A stretch of DNA of 6,320 bases. It comes from Verrucomicrobiota bacterium (GTDB lineage: Bacteria; Verrucomicrobiota; Verrucomicrobiia; Opitutales; UBA2995). Location: contig JAPUIL010000579.1 of assembly GCA_027297085.1 (NCBI GenBank), forward strand, positions 1 to 6,320. The letters run 5' to 3'. The stretch's first letter is position 1; each line of letters opens with the position of its first letter. Shown here in pieces: positions 1 through 4,660 of this stretch. A program made the position numbers and the translations under genes. The notes beneath the pieces were generated by a model that saw only the letters and a list, made by a program, of their open reading frames with translations, had not been told where the DNA came from and did not search any database.

Positions 1-1
1 C

Positions 2-2101
2 GGTGATTTCACCGAGACGCCGATTTCGGAGGTGACTGGAGAGACCACGATCTCCACCCTGACTTTCGAAGATGCCACGAACGGAGCCTTCGTCACCGAT
101 GGCGTCCGGCCCGGCATGCAGCTCCGTATCAAGAGCGGCGCGGACATTGGATTCTTCGAGGTGGCCTCTGTCGAGACCGAAGCCTCGTTGACGGTCAAAG
201 CCACCCCGGAAACAACCTTCACGGGATTCGCGGCCACCGCATCCGGCCTTACCTATTTCCTGACCGCAGACTTCACCACGTTCAAGGACTCAGGCGTCGA
301 TTTCTTCGCTAAGAACGTGATCCCTGGCCGCAACACAATCATCAAGTTCGACCAGCCCGATGGCACCGCGCGGACCTTCATCGTTGAGGCCGTCGATGAC
401 AAAGATACCCTGCGCCTGAATGCCGAGTTCCTTTCCGATATTGGAACCGGTGACAGCGCCGTGGGAACGGGCGATTTCACCGACTCCGGCAGCACGGATT
501 TCGGAGCCGCCGGTGTTAAGGTCGGTTGGAAGCTGATCATCGAAGCTGGTGCCGATGCTGGCACATTCGATATTACTGCTGTCGTGGGCATCACGATCAC
601 GGTCAACACAACCTTCGCGGGCGCGACTGGCCAAGATTATCGTGTCAGCCAAACCCTCACCGCCGAGACGGGCCTCAAGTATTCCATTGAGGAAACAAAG
701 TTCGACCGTACAGGAACGATCCTGATTTCATGGGACGGCGTCCGAATCGACAACGTCGATAAACTGGTGACGATGCAGACGACCGATGATCTTCTGGCCA
801 AACTTGGTCCTGCGGTGCCGGAAAATCCGCTGGCGTTTGCTGCCTTCTGGGCCCTCCAGAACACGGATACGACGGTCGTCGCGACTGCCGTAGCGGCGGA
901 TAGTGTCTTGAACTGGTCGCAGGCTCTGGATTTCCTGGAGACGGAAGAGGTTTACGCGCTCATTCCTCTGACCCAGGATCTGGCGACTCAGCAACTCTTT
1001 GACGCTCACGTGACGAGTCAATCGAGCCTGGAAGGAAAGCACGAGCGCAAGGTCTTTATCAACCGGAAACTATTCGTCTTCACGACGAGGACCACTGAAC
1101 TATCTCCGGATGCTGGTGCGACAATCACCGATAGCACGTCGCCCACGCTGGATACTTTCGTAGATGCCGGAGCGGATTTCGTCACCGATGGAGTCGTTAC
1201 GGGCGACGAAATTACCTTCAGTTTCGTTGATGGCGACGGAATTACCCAGACCGGCGAGACTCGAATCAGCACCCGTGACAGCGCAACGGCGCTGACGCTT
1301 CTCAATGGGTTGAGCGCAGCGTTCATCATTGGTTGGAATGCTGCAACTGATCCAGACCGCAGTTATGTCATCATTTCTCCGCCTCTCGACAAGTTCGACC
1401 AGGCCGAAAACATCGCCGACTTCTCGCGTGGTTTCGCGAACCGGCGTGTGACTAATGTCTGGCCGGATCTGGTGGAGTTCACTTACACCGATGATTCTGA
1501 GAAGACGGACTTCAAGACGCAGGACGAACTGGATGGAGTGGGAACTGCGCTCCAGACAGGCAACGTGACCCGAGTCGTGGACGGATTCCACCTGGCAGCC
1601 GCCATCGGCGGTCAGGTGGCCGGAGAGGAGTCCGAACAGCCGTTCACCAACCTCAATATCGTTGGCCCTGTCGGTTTGCGGAACTCCAACAAGTACTTCA
1701 CGGATACCCAGCTCGACATTATCGCTACGGGCGGAACCTATATTGTCATTCAGGAAATTGACAATGGACCGACGTTTAGCCGCCATCAGTTGTCCACCGA
1801 CATTTCGCTGATCGAGAAGCGTGAACTGTCGATTACAAAAAATGTGGATTTCATTGCGAAATTCACCCGGAATCAACTCCGGCCCTACATCGGGTCGTTC
1901 AACATCACCAATATCTACCTGGAACAGCTTCGGAGCGTGGTTACAGCGATCCTGGCATCACTCAAGTCGGATAGTAAGATCATCAGCGGATCGATTGTGA
2001 AGTTGGAGCAGAGCACGACGGAATCAGACACTGTGATTCTCGAGATCGACATTTTGGTTCCGTTCCCGGCCAATTTCATCCGGGTGACCTTGTTCATCTA
2101 G
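2..2101 (+). CDS. Tail sheath protein, 5'-partial
   Basis: This is the main contractile tail sheath subunit, which polymerises around the tail tube and contracts to drive it into the host. The frame is open to the left edge (first full codon at 2) and the visible start reads GDFTE, in mid-domain, so the true N-terminus is outside the window and the GTG at 32 is not a convincing start. Residue numbers below count from that GTG. A sheath core is recognisable in GPAVPENPLAFAAFWALQN (259-277), YALIPLTQDL (308-317) and the HVTSQSSLEGKHERK stretch (326-340). The C-terminal domain (about 530-689) has the typical GFHLAAAIGG and IVGPVGL segments and ends in a beta-strand, PANFIRVTLFI. Beta-rich modules of the pattern F-x-D-[AS]-G-x-D-F-x-x-x-G-V-x-x-G recur near 11-55, 81-130, 148-195 and 374-425; the last interrupts the core domain. 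The tail tube candidate follows 28 bases downstream. Family assignment rests on recalled sheath motifs. Confidence 0.88.
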   Translation, partial: GDFTETPISEVTGETTISTLTFEDATNGAFVTDGVRPGMQLRIKSGADIGFFEVASVETEASLTVKATPETTFTGFAATASGLTYFLTADFTTFKDSGVDFFAKNVIPGRNTIIKFDQPDGTARTFIVEAVDDKDTLRLNAEFLSDIGTGDSAVGTGDFTDSGSTDFGAAGVKVGWKLIIEAGADAGTFDITAVVGITITVNTTFAGATGQDYRVSQTLTAETGLKYSIEETKFDRTGTILISWDGVRIDNVDKLVTMQTTDDLLAKLGPAVPENPLAFAAFWALQNTDTTVVATAVAADSVLNWSQALDFLETEEVYALIPLTQDLATQQLFDAHVTSQSSLEGKHERKVFINRKLFVFTTRTTELSPDAGATITDSTSPTLDTFVDAGADFVTDGVVTGDEITFSFVDGDGITQTGETRISTRDSATALTLLNGLSAAFIIGWNAATDPDRSYVIISPPLDKFDQAENIADFSRGFANRRVTNVWPDLVEFTYTDDSEKTDFKTQDELDGVGTALQTGNVTRVVDGFHLAAAIGGQVAGEESEQPFTNLNIVGPVGLRNSNKYFTDTQLDIIATGGTYIVIQEIDNGPTFSRHQLSTDISLIEKRELSITKNVDFIAKFTRNQLRPYIGSFNITNIYLEQLRSVVTAILASLKSDSKIISGSIVKLEQSTTESDTVILEIDILVPFPANFIRVTLFI

Positions 2102-2129
2102 AGCTAACGAAAAGGAAGGATAACCTATC

Positions 2130-2891
2130 ATGGGTGAGACCAAGATCCAGGCGTCCACCAGCCTGAACGAATGGAGGTTCTTCGACCGACACGTGTCGTC
2201 GGAGCTAACGGGTGGACAATTCATCAGTGCCGCGACTATTTTGGTTGCGGCTGGACCCCCACTTCTGGCTGACTTCGCCACAGGCGGAACTGCTGCCGAT
2301 GAAGATGCGGCCAAACAAATCGCATTCCCGATTGGAATTATCGAGAACTTCGGACTGTCCCAAAATAGGCAGCTCCAGAGAATGTTCGAGATAGGGTCGA
2401 AGAGATCCTATTTCATTCCGGGACGAACCATCGGATCGCTATCTTTGGGTCGTGTACTGTTCTTTGGGCCGTCGCTCCTGCGCGTCCTATATGCTTATTA
2501 TCCTCTCAAAGCGCTCAATGCCGCCGTAGGCCCAACAGGAACTGTTGCCCATAAACTGGGATCAGGCAAGGGAGGCAAAGGCGACGTTGAGCGGTCTCTC
2601 GGGAAAAGAACACCAGACATTCTCGACATTCCTGGTTTTGGTTTGCAGGATGTTAAAGACGGCGAGAATGCTGACCTCTGGATGAACCTGGCTTCGGACC
2701 TGTTCGATCACCCGTTTGGCCTCCTGATTTATCTGCGCGATGCCCAGAATGACTCCTACGGAGGCTTCTACCTGGAGGACACGAACTTACAGGCTCACCA
2801 GTTCAACGTGAACGCTTCGTCTGTTCTGGTAGCCGAGGGAACTTCTTGTCAGTACGACAAGTTGATCCCTGTCAATATCACGTTGAAGTAA
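2130..2891 (+). CDS. Tail structural protein, probable tail tube
   Basis: A 253-residue protein starting at ATG 2130, behind a strong purine-rich ribosome binding site (AGGAAGGA, 2113-2120, nine-base spacer). It directly follows the sheath gene, the usual place of the tail tube subunit that forms the inner DNA channel. The protein has no signal peptide. Its centre (about 70-115) has the alternating pattern of a tube or barrel protein: IIENFGLSQNRQLQRMFEIG, then PGRTIGSLSLGRVL. A glycine- and lysine-rich loop, KLGSGKGGKGDVER, lies near 142-155. The C-terminal third (about 185-253) is beta-rich, with FGLLIYLRD, GGFYLEDTNLQAHQFNVNASS and a final LIPVNITLK strand. A virion structural protein is very likely. 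The tube assignment depends mainly on gene order; a tail-terminator or baseplate-associated protein is possible. It is the last gene of the rightward operon. Confidence 0.72.
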   Translation: MGETKIQASTSLNEWRFFDRHVSSELTGGQFISAATILVAAGPPLLADFATGGTAADEDAAKQIAFPIGIIENFGLSQNRQLQRMFEIGSKRSYFIPGRTIGSLSLGRVLFFGPSLLRVLYAYYPLKALNAAVGPTGTVAHKLGSGKGGKGDVERSLGKRTPDILDIPGFGLQDVKDGENADLWMNLASDLFDHPFGLLIYLRDAQNDSYGGFYLEDTNLQAHQFNVNASSVLVAEGTSCQYDKLIPVNITLK

Positions 2892-2900
2892 GCCGTTGTA

Positions 2901-2926
2901 GGGTCAACTACCTTCGGGTGGTGCCC
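2901..2926 (+). terminator. UUCG-capped hairpin after the tail tube gene
   Basis: ACTACC (2907-2912) pairs with GGTGGT (2917-2922) around a TTCG tetraloop, extended across an internal loop by GGG (2901-2903) with CCC (2924-2926). It starts nine bases after the stop codon. Only a short TTCTT follows, so it is more likely a 3'-end stabiliser or accessory to the terminator just downstream than a full terminator. Confidence 0.5.
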
Positions 2927-2935
2927 TTCTTCGCC

Positions 2936-2971
2936 GAGGTGGCCCTTTCGCCGGGGCCACCTCTTTTTTTT
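2936..2971 (+). terminator. Rho-independent terminator of the structural operon
   Basis: A perfect 9-bp GC-rich stem, GAGGTGGCC (2936-2944) with GGCCACCTC (2955-2963), surrounds a ten-base loop and is followed by eight T (2964-2971). This is a textbook intrinsic terminator for the rightward sheath/tube transcript. On the opposite strand the same hairpin is preceded, not followed, by the homopolymer, so it should not terminate leftward transcription as efficiently. Confidence 0.9.
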
Positions 2972-2977
2972 ATGGGT

Positions 2978-2984
2978 AAAAAAA
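2978..2984 (-). terminator. U7 tract after the tRNA-like RNA
   Basis: Read leftward, seven T follow immediately after the CCA end of the first tRNA-like RNA. The preceding T arm and acceptor strand provide GC-rich secondary structure, so the tract could end the leftward transcript right at the mature RNA end. There is no separate hairpin; this is inference. Confidence 0.4.
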
Positions 2985-3082
2985 TGGCGTGCGAGGATGG
3001 ACTCCAACCATCGACCTCCCACATCCACGCGCGCGCACGTATTGGATGCAGGTGCTCTATGAGGATACTGAGCTACTCGCAC
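2985..3082 (-). tRNA. tRNA-like RNA 1 with extended anticodon arm
   Basis: On the minus strand the 98-base element folds with tRNA parts in order: 7-bp acceptor stem GTGCGAG/CTCGCAC, TA at the 8-9 position, 4-bp D stem GCTC/GAGC with a 12-base loop, a central arm, a 5-base variable region AGGTC, a 5-bp T stem GATGG/CCATC with loop TTGGAGT, discriminator G and encoded CCA. The central arm is abnormal. CCTGC pairs with GTGGG, but 25 bases lie between them instead of 7, and these continue the helix (ATCC with GGAT) into an inner hairpin ACGTG-CGCG-CGCGT, with AAT bulged out. No canonical anticodon loop is formed. If about 18 bases were removed at the classical 37/38 intron position, the loop would read A-T-CCA-A-T (Trp anticodon), and the discriminator G fits Trp; this is speculative. 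The D loop lacks the usual GG. Acceptor, D and T stems nearly match those of the neighbouring copy. Confidence 0.65.
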
Positions 3083-3093
3083 ATATGAAAAAT

Positions 3094-3179
3094 TGGTGTG
3101 CGGGGATGGAGTCGAACCATCTTCTCCCGGTGACTGCCGAAGCAATCAATCGAGCACTCTGACGTTGAGCTACCCGCAC
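3094..3179 (-). tRNA. tRNA-like RNA 2 with UUCG-capped anticodon arm
   Basis: This 86-base minus-strand element has a 7-bp acceptor stem GTGCGGG/CCCGCAC, TA, a D stem GCTC/GAGT with the short loop AACGTCA, a 4-base variable region AGAA, a T stem GATGG/CCATC with the canonical loop TTCGACT, discriminator A and encoded CCA. The central arm is a stacked hairpin: CTCG pairs with CGGG, then a small internal loop (AT opposite C), then TGATTGC pairs with GCAGTCA around a TTCG tetraloop. No seven-base anticodon loop can be drawn. The total length resembles a class II tRNA, but I found no folding with a normal anticodon arm plus a long variable arm. It lies about 24 bases downstream of a promoter-like repeat and 11 bases ahead of tRNA-like RNA 1, so the two are probably co-transcribed. 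A hidden Ile (GAT) reading exists only if an insertion is assumed. Confidence 0.68.
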
Positions 3180-3198
3180 ATAGGATGTTTACTGCTGG

Positions 3199-3218
3199 TA
3201 TTCTTATACCGGATTTTA
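3199..3218 (-). promoter_or_regulatory. Promoter-like 20-bp repeat, copy 2, ahead of tRNA-like RNAs
   Basis: On the minus strand this reads TAAAATCCGGTATAAGAATA and differs at one base from the copy at 3632-3651. TATAAG (3203-3208) resembles a -10 box; a start about seven bases further on would leave a leader of about 17 bases before tRNA-like RNA 2 (5' end 3179). No -35 consensus is visible at 16-18 bases, so the conserved upstream block TAAAATC may replace it, as with phage-specific or extended -10 promoters. Its first three bases are the stop codon of the 98-residue gene. This copy extends to a small palindrome, GGTAT-AAGA-ATACC. Confidence 0.6.
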
Positions 3219-3512
3219 GAGAAATGCGGAACCTTTTTCTTTCGGAAATCCATACCAATCTGAGACCCAGCTGACCCGGTCGTTGCCGTTTTCATCCACA
3301 GCCGAAAGGAGATCGGAAGTGAATCCGCCTGCGCTCCCGAAGCCTTCTGGGGCTTTCGAGTGGTCCCATACAGCATCGTGGTGATCCCCGATGGCCTCTT
3401 CAGCTAGGATCAGAATCTTCTCCACTTCTTCTTCTGTTGATCCATCGAGCATCAGCGTTGCTTCGTATTCCTGGCCGTGGCTATTTCCTTCGAGGAATTT
3501 GATGATGATCAT
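3216..3512 (-). CDS. Small acidic protein of unknown function
   Basis: A 98-residue protein starting at ATG 3512 behind an ideal ribosome binding site (AAGGAG, 3520-3525, seven-base spacer). The N-terminus suggests strand-strand-helix: IIIKFLEG, YEATLMLDG, then an acidic amphipathic helix STEEEVEKILILAEEAIGD (about 25-43). The remainder has many aromatic, glycine and aspartate residues (HHDAVWDHS, VSWVSDWYGF). No signal peptide, membrane segment or catalytic motif is visible, and I do not recognise the family. It is the only sizeable gene between the promoter-like element at 3632-3651 and the next copy at 3199-3218, and it is preceded by the 16-codon leader ORF and hairpin, so its expression may be attenuated. 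Its TAA is also the first three bases of the downstream promoter-like repeat. Confidence 0.8.
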   Translation of the reverse strand: MIIIKFLEGNSHGQEYEATLMLDGSTEEEVEKILILAEEAIGDHHDAVWDHSKAPEGFGSAGGFTSDLLSAVDENGNDRVSWVSDWYGFPKEKGSAFL

Positions 3513-3533
3513 AATGCAACTCCTTATGGCTAG

Positions 3534-3560
3534 AAAAACCGCTCGGGTTACAGCCCGGCG
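3534..3560 (-). terminator. Attenuator-like hairpin after the leader ORF
   Basis: On the minus strand CGCCGGG (3554-3560) pairs with CCCG-A-GCG (3540-3547, one bulged A) around the loop CTGTAA, followed by G and five T (3534-3538). The TAA in the loop is the stop codon of the 16-residue ORF, so ribosomes finishing it would sit on the hairpin. This is the geometry of a leader-peptide attenuator ahead of the 98-residue gene. No alternative antiterminator pairing was worked out. Confidence 0.55.
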
Positions 3561-3598
3561 ATTCTTCCAATCAGGTAGATAATGAGAAGAAATATCAT
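3548..3598 (-). CDS. 16-residue hydrophobic leader peptide
   Basis: The frame encodes MIFLLIIYLIGRIAGL and has a good ribosome binding site (GGGAG, 3606-3610, seven-base spacer). It lies about 30 bases downstream of the expected start site of the promoter-like repeat at 3632-3651. Five Ile and four Leu in sixteen codons could make translation sensitive to charged Ile- or Leu-tRNA, or the peptide could be a tiny membrane-inserting protein. Its stop codon falls in the loop of the following hairpin, which favours a regulatory role. At this length a chance ORF cannot be excluded; the supporting evidence is the ribosome binding site and the position. Confidence 0.5.
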   Translation of the reverse strand: MIFLLIIYLIGRIAGL

Positions 3599-3631
3599 GT
3601 TGAATCTCCCAGATCTATTATTATTCCTTAC

Positions 3632-3651
3632 TATTCTTATACCTGATTTTA
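3632..3651 (-). promoter_or_regulatory. Promoter-like 20-bp repeat, copy 1
   Basis: On the minus strand this reads TAAAATCAGGTATAAGAATA, matching the copy at 3199-3218 at 19 of 20 bases. TATAAG (3636-3641) is the -10-like part. The first three bases are the TAA of the SEC-C protein gene. It stands ahead of the leader peptide, attenuator-like hairpin and 98-residue gene. No -35 hexamer is evident. A processing or protein-binding site is the main alternative to a promoter. Confidence 0.6.
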
Positions 3652-3933
3652 TCGTCTTTTTACTGTGTACCAACCACGACGTTCGACGAATTCCCCCGTG
3701 ACCTTGTCCCATGTGGCTTCACACCAAATGTAATTTCCCGGCTCTTCCATCAGGAATCTTTCCTTGAAGACTCCAGGAGGCCCTTCCATTATGCCGAGCG
3801 ACGTGCCCTTCGGGCAGACAGGAAGTCCGTTCTGTGGTGGACTAGACAATCCCAGTAGGTGCCACTTCGAGCAGCACTTCTTGTACTTTTTCCCGCTGCC
3901 ACAAGTGCAGGGTCCGTTGCGCGCGGGTGCCAT
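3649..3933 (-). CDS. SEC-C zinc-motif small protein
   Basis: A 94-residue protein with an N-terminal SEC-C motif, GPCTCGSGKKYKKCC, where C9, C11, C20 and C21 are the expected zinc ligands. In SecA and many small proteins this motif binds zinc and mediates protein or ribosome contacts; its role here is unknown. The rest (about 22-94) is a short proline- and glycine-rich linker and a basic, tryptophan-containing tail (NYIWCEATWDKVTGEFVERR, then GWYTVKRR) that I do not recognise. The ATG at 3933 lies two bases after the TGA of the 43-residue gene and has no clear Shine-Dalgarno sequence, so translation is probably coupled to that gene. Its stop codon is embedded in the promoter-like repeat. Confidence 0.82.
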   Translation of the reverse strand: MAPARNGPCTCGSGKKYKKCCSKWHLLGLSSPPQNGLPVCPKGTSLGIMEGPPGVFKERFLMEEPGNYIWCEATWDKVTGEFVERRGWYTVKRR

Positions 3934-3935
3934 GG

Positions 3936-4067
3936 TCAGAGTATCTGAATCATTTTGACGGAGTAGAAGTAGATTTCATTAAACACGCATGTGGAGTTAT
4001 ATATCGGGAAGTGGCGAGGTTCGATGGGTCCGACCAGGTATTGAACGAGCTTTTTAGGAAGAAGCAT
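3936..4067 (-). CDS. FY-motif miniprotein, 43 aa
   Basis: The ATG at 4067 has a strong ribosome binding site (GAGGAG, 4076-4081, eight-base spacer) lying inside the preceding 49-residue gene, whose last 14 bases it overlaps in another frame. The C-terminus NEIYFYSVKM (FY at 34-35) closely matches YEVNFYSVKM of the preceding protein. An upstream YLVGPI (10-15) resembles YLEGPV of the 4217-4366 protein. No signal peptide or known domain is visible. The shared motif, the ribosome binding site and tight coupling to the SEC-C gene downstream support a real gene; function unknown. Confidence 0.66.
   Translation of the reverse strand: MLLPKKLVQYLVGPIEPRHFPIYNSTCVFNEIYFYSVKMIQIL
3955..3970. repeat. 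16-bp direct repeat, copy a
   Basis: TTGACGGAGTAGAAGT occurs here and again, identically, at 4124-4139. Read leftward both copies encode the (N/Y)FYSVK part of two neighbouring miniproteins, so the repeat is probably the best conserved remnant of a gene duplication, not an independent DNA element. Confidence 0.7.
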
Positions 4068-4203
4068 TCGGATTTCTCCTCGGGTACTTTCCACGGGACT
4101 TATGATTACCCACCTGCTCCATCTTGACGGAGTAGAAGTTTACTTCATACATGAGTAATACAGCTTCCTGGGGGGTGAGGCAACCAAGTTCTCTCTTGGT
4201 CAT
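4054..4203 (-). CDS. FY-motif miniprotein, 49 aa (second copy)
   Basis: It begins at ATG 4203, 13 bases after the stop of the previous 49-residue gene, with a modest ribosome binding site AGGGA (4214-4218, ten-base spacer). The N-terminal half, MTKRELGCLTPQEAVLLM, looks helical. The core YEVNFYSVKM (FY at 23-24) is shared with its neighbours. A basic, asparagine- and arginine-rich tail, HKSRGKYPRRNPNASS, follows. An internal ATG at 4152 in the same frame would give a 32-residue product that keeps the motif, but has no better ribosome binding site. No known family; function unknown. Confidence 0.62.
   Translation of the reverse strand: MTKRELGCLTPQEAVLLMYEVNFYSVKMEQVGNHKSRGKYPRRNPNASS
4124..4139. 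repeat. 16-bp direct repeat, copy b
   Basis: Identical to 3955-3970 and, like it, located in the FYSVK-coding part of a leftward miniprotein gene. Similarity fades within a few bases on both sides, consistent with old tandem duplication. Confidence 0.7.
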
Positions 4204-4216
4204 ATAGTGAAATTCC

Positions 4217-4366
4217 CTAAGGTTCATCCATCCACTCCCTCACGTAGGTTTCGACTGCTTTTATCAGGACAGCGTAGAAATTTATGGTGTGCAGCATCCC
4301 TTCCTGTTCTTTCCGCATCTCGTCAAACACCGGCCCTTCCAGGTAGACGTATCTGCTAGTATGCAT
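4217..4366 (-). CDS. FY-motif miniprotein, 49 aa (first copy)
   Basis: The ATG at 4366 has an excellent ribosome binding site AAGGAG (4374-4379, seven-base spacer), which codes for the last residues (KE) of the upstream 34-residue protein. The protein has RYVYLEGPV (5-13), a charged stretch DEMRKEQEG (15-23), the shared core HTINFYAVLI (FY at 30-31), and a helical acidic end VETYVREWMDEP. It has no signal peptide or known domain. It is paralogous in pattern to the 34- and 43-residue proteins (YL or YLxGP, then the FY core 22-24 residues on). Start and frame are well supported; function unknown. Confidence 0.72.
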   Translation of the reverse strand: MHTSRYVYLEGPVFDEMRKEQEGMLHTINFYAVLIKAVETYVREWMDEP

Positions 4367-4370
4367 TCGT

Positions 4371-4475
4371 TTACTCCTTCAACAAGGCGACGTAGAAATT
4401 GATTTTGTACATGACAAACTGGACGGGTCTGATTTCCCATGAGAACTTGTATCCGAATCTCAGGTAGACAGTCAT
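4371..4475 (-). CDS. FY-motif miniprotein, 34 aa
   Basis: The ATG at 4475 overlaps the TGA of the preceding 62-residue gene as ATGA, and GGAGG (4486-4490) lies ten bases ahead of it inside that gene. The protein starts MTVYLRFGYKFSWEIRPV and ends with the core YKINFYVALLKE (FY at 27-28), so it is little more than the motif plus an upstream aromatic, strand-like segment. The TAA is followed five bases later by the next ATG. Motif and coupling support translation despite the small size. A 73-residue frame at 4282-4503 covers the same DNA but lacks these signals. Confidence 0.66.
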   Translation of the reverse strand: MTVYLRFGYKFSWEIRPVQFVMYKINFYVALLKE

Positions 4476-4660
4476 ACCAGTGGCACCTCCACGCGACACT
4501 CATCCATCAGTACCGAATAGAATTGAAACCTATACGGTATAGCTAGAAGCCTGAACTTTTTCGTCATCATAACCTCTGTCATCTTAACATGTTTCGTAGG
4601 CTTTAATGGCGAATGTTCTACGTGCGATTGGAGTATTTTGCCGAGTATCTCTTGTTTCAT
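4472..4660 (-). CDS. FY-motif small protein, 62 aa
   Basis: The ATG at 4660 immediately follows the TAA of the ATP-grasp-like gene and has a perfect AGGAGG (4669-4674, eight-base spacer) inside the end of that gene, so the two are translationally coupled. The N-terminal part is basic and helical (MKQEILGKILQSHVEHS, KPTKHVKM, MTKKFRLLAI). The core YRFQFYSVLM (FY at 47-48) matches the following miniproteins, then DECRVEVPLV ends the protein. No signal peptide or known domain. Being directly coupled, it is the small protein most likely to work with, or be a substrate of, the ATP-grasp-like protein; that is inference. Confidence 0.72.
   Translation of the reverse strand: MKQEILGKILQSHVEHSPLKPTKHVKMTEVMMTKKFRLLAIPYRFQFYSVLMDECRVEVPLV

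Noticed and set aside
1100..1876. 258-residue minus-strand open frame opposite the sheath gene
   Set aside because: It lies antisense to a gene with clear sheath homology, and its protein has no recognisable motif and an arginine- and serine-rich shadow composition.
2846..3088. Plus-strand 80-residue frame across the terminator and first tRNA-like RNA
   Set aside because: It runs through a strong terminator and a structured RNA and begins inside the tail tube gene.
2985..3179. CRISPR-like or simple direct repeat made of the two tRNA-like RNAs
   Set aside because: Similarity is limited to acceptor, D and T stems in tRNA order with CCA ends; there is no repeat-spacer pattern.
3094..3179. Ordinary class II tRNA with long variable arm
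   Set aside because: No five-pair anticodon stem with a seven-base loop containing U33 could be drawn; candidate stems had two or more mismatches, whereas the extended hairpin is nearly perfect.
2985..3179. Group I intron in the anticodon loops
   Set aside because: The extra sequence is only about 12-18 bases, far too short for a self-splicing intron.
3927..4127. Plus-strand 66-residue frame
   Set aside because: It is antisense to the 43- and 49-residue miniprotein genes; its two similar stretches are only the reverse of their shared FY-coding repeat.
4282..4503. 73-residue minus-strand frame rich in Cys and Arg
   Set aside because: It overlaps the 34- and 49-residue genes in another frame. 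Those have better ribosome binding sites, stop/start coupling and the shared FY core.
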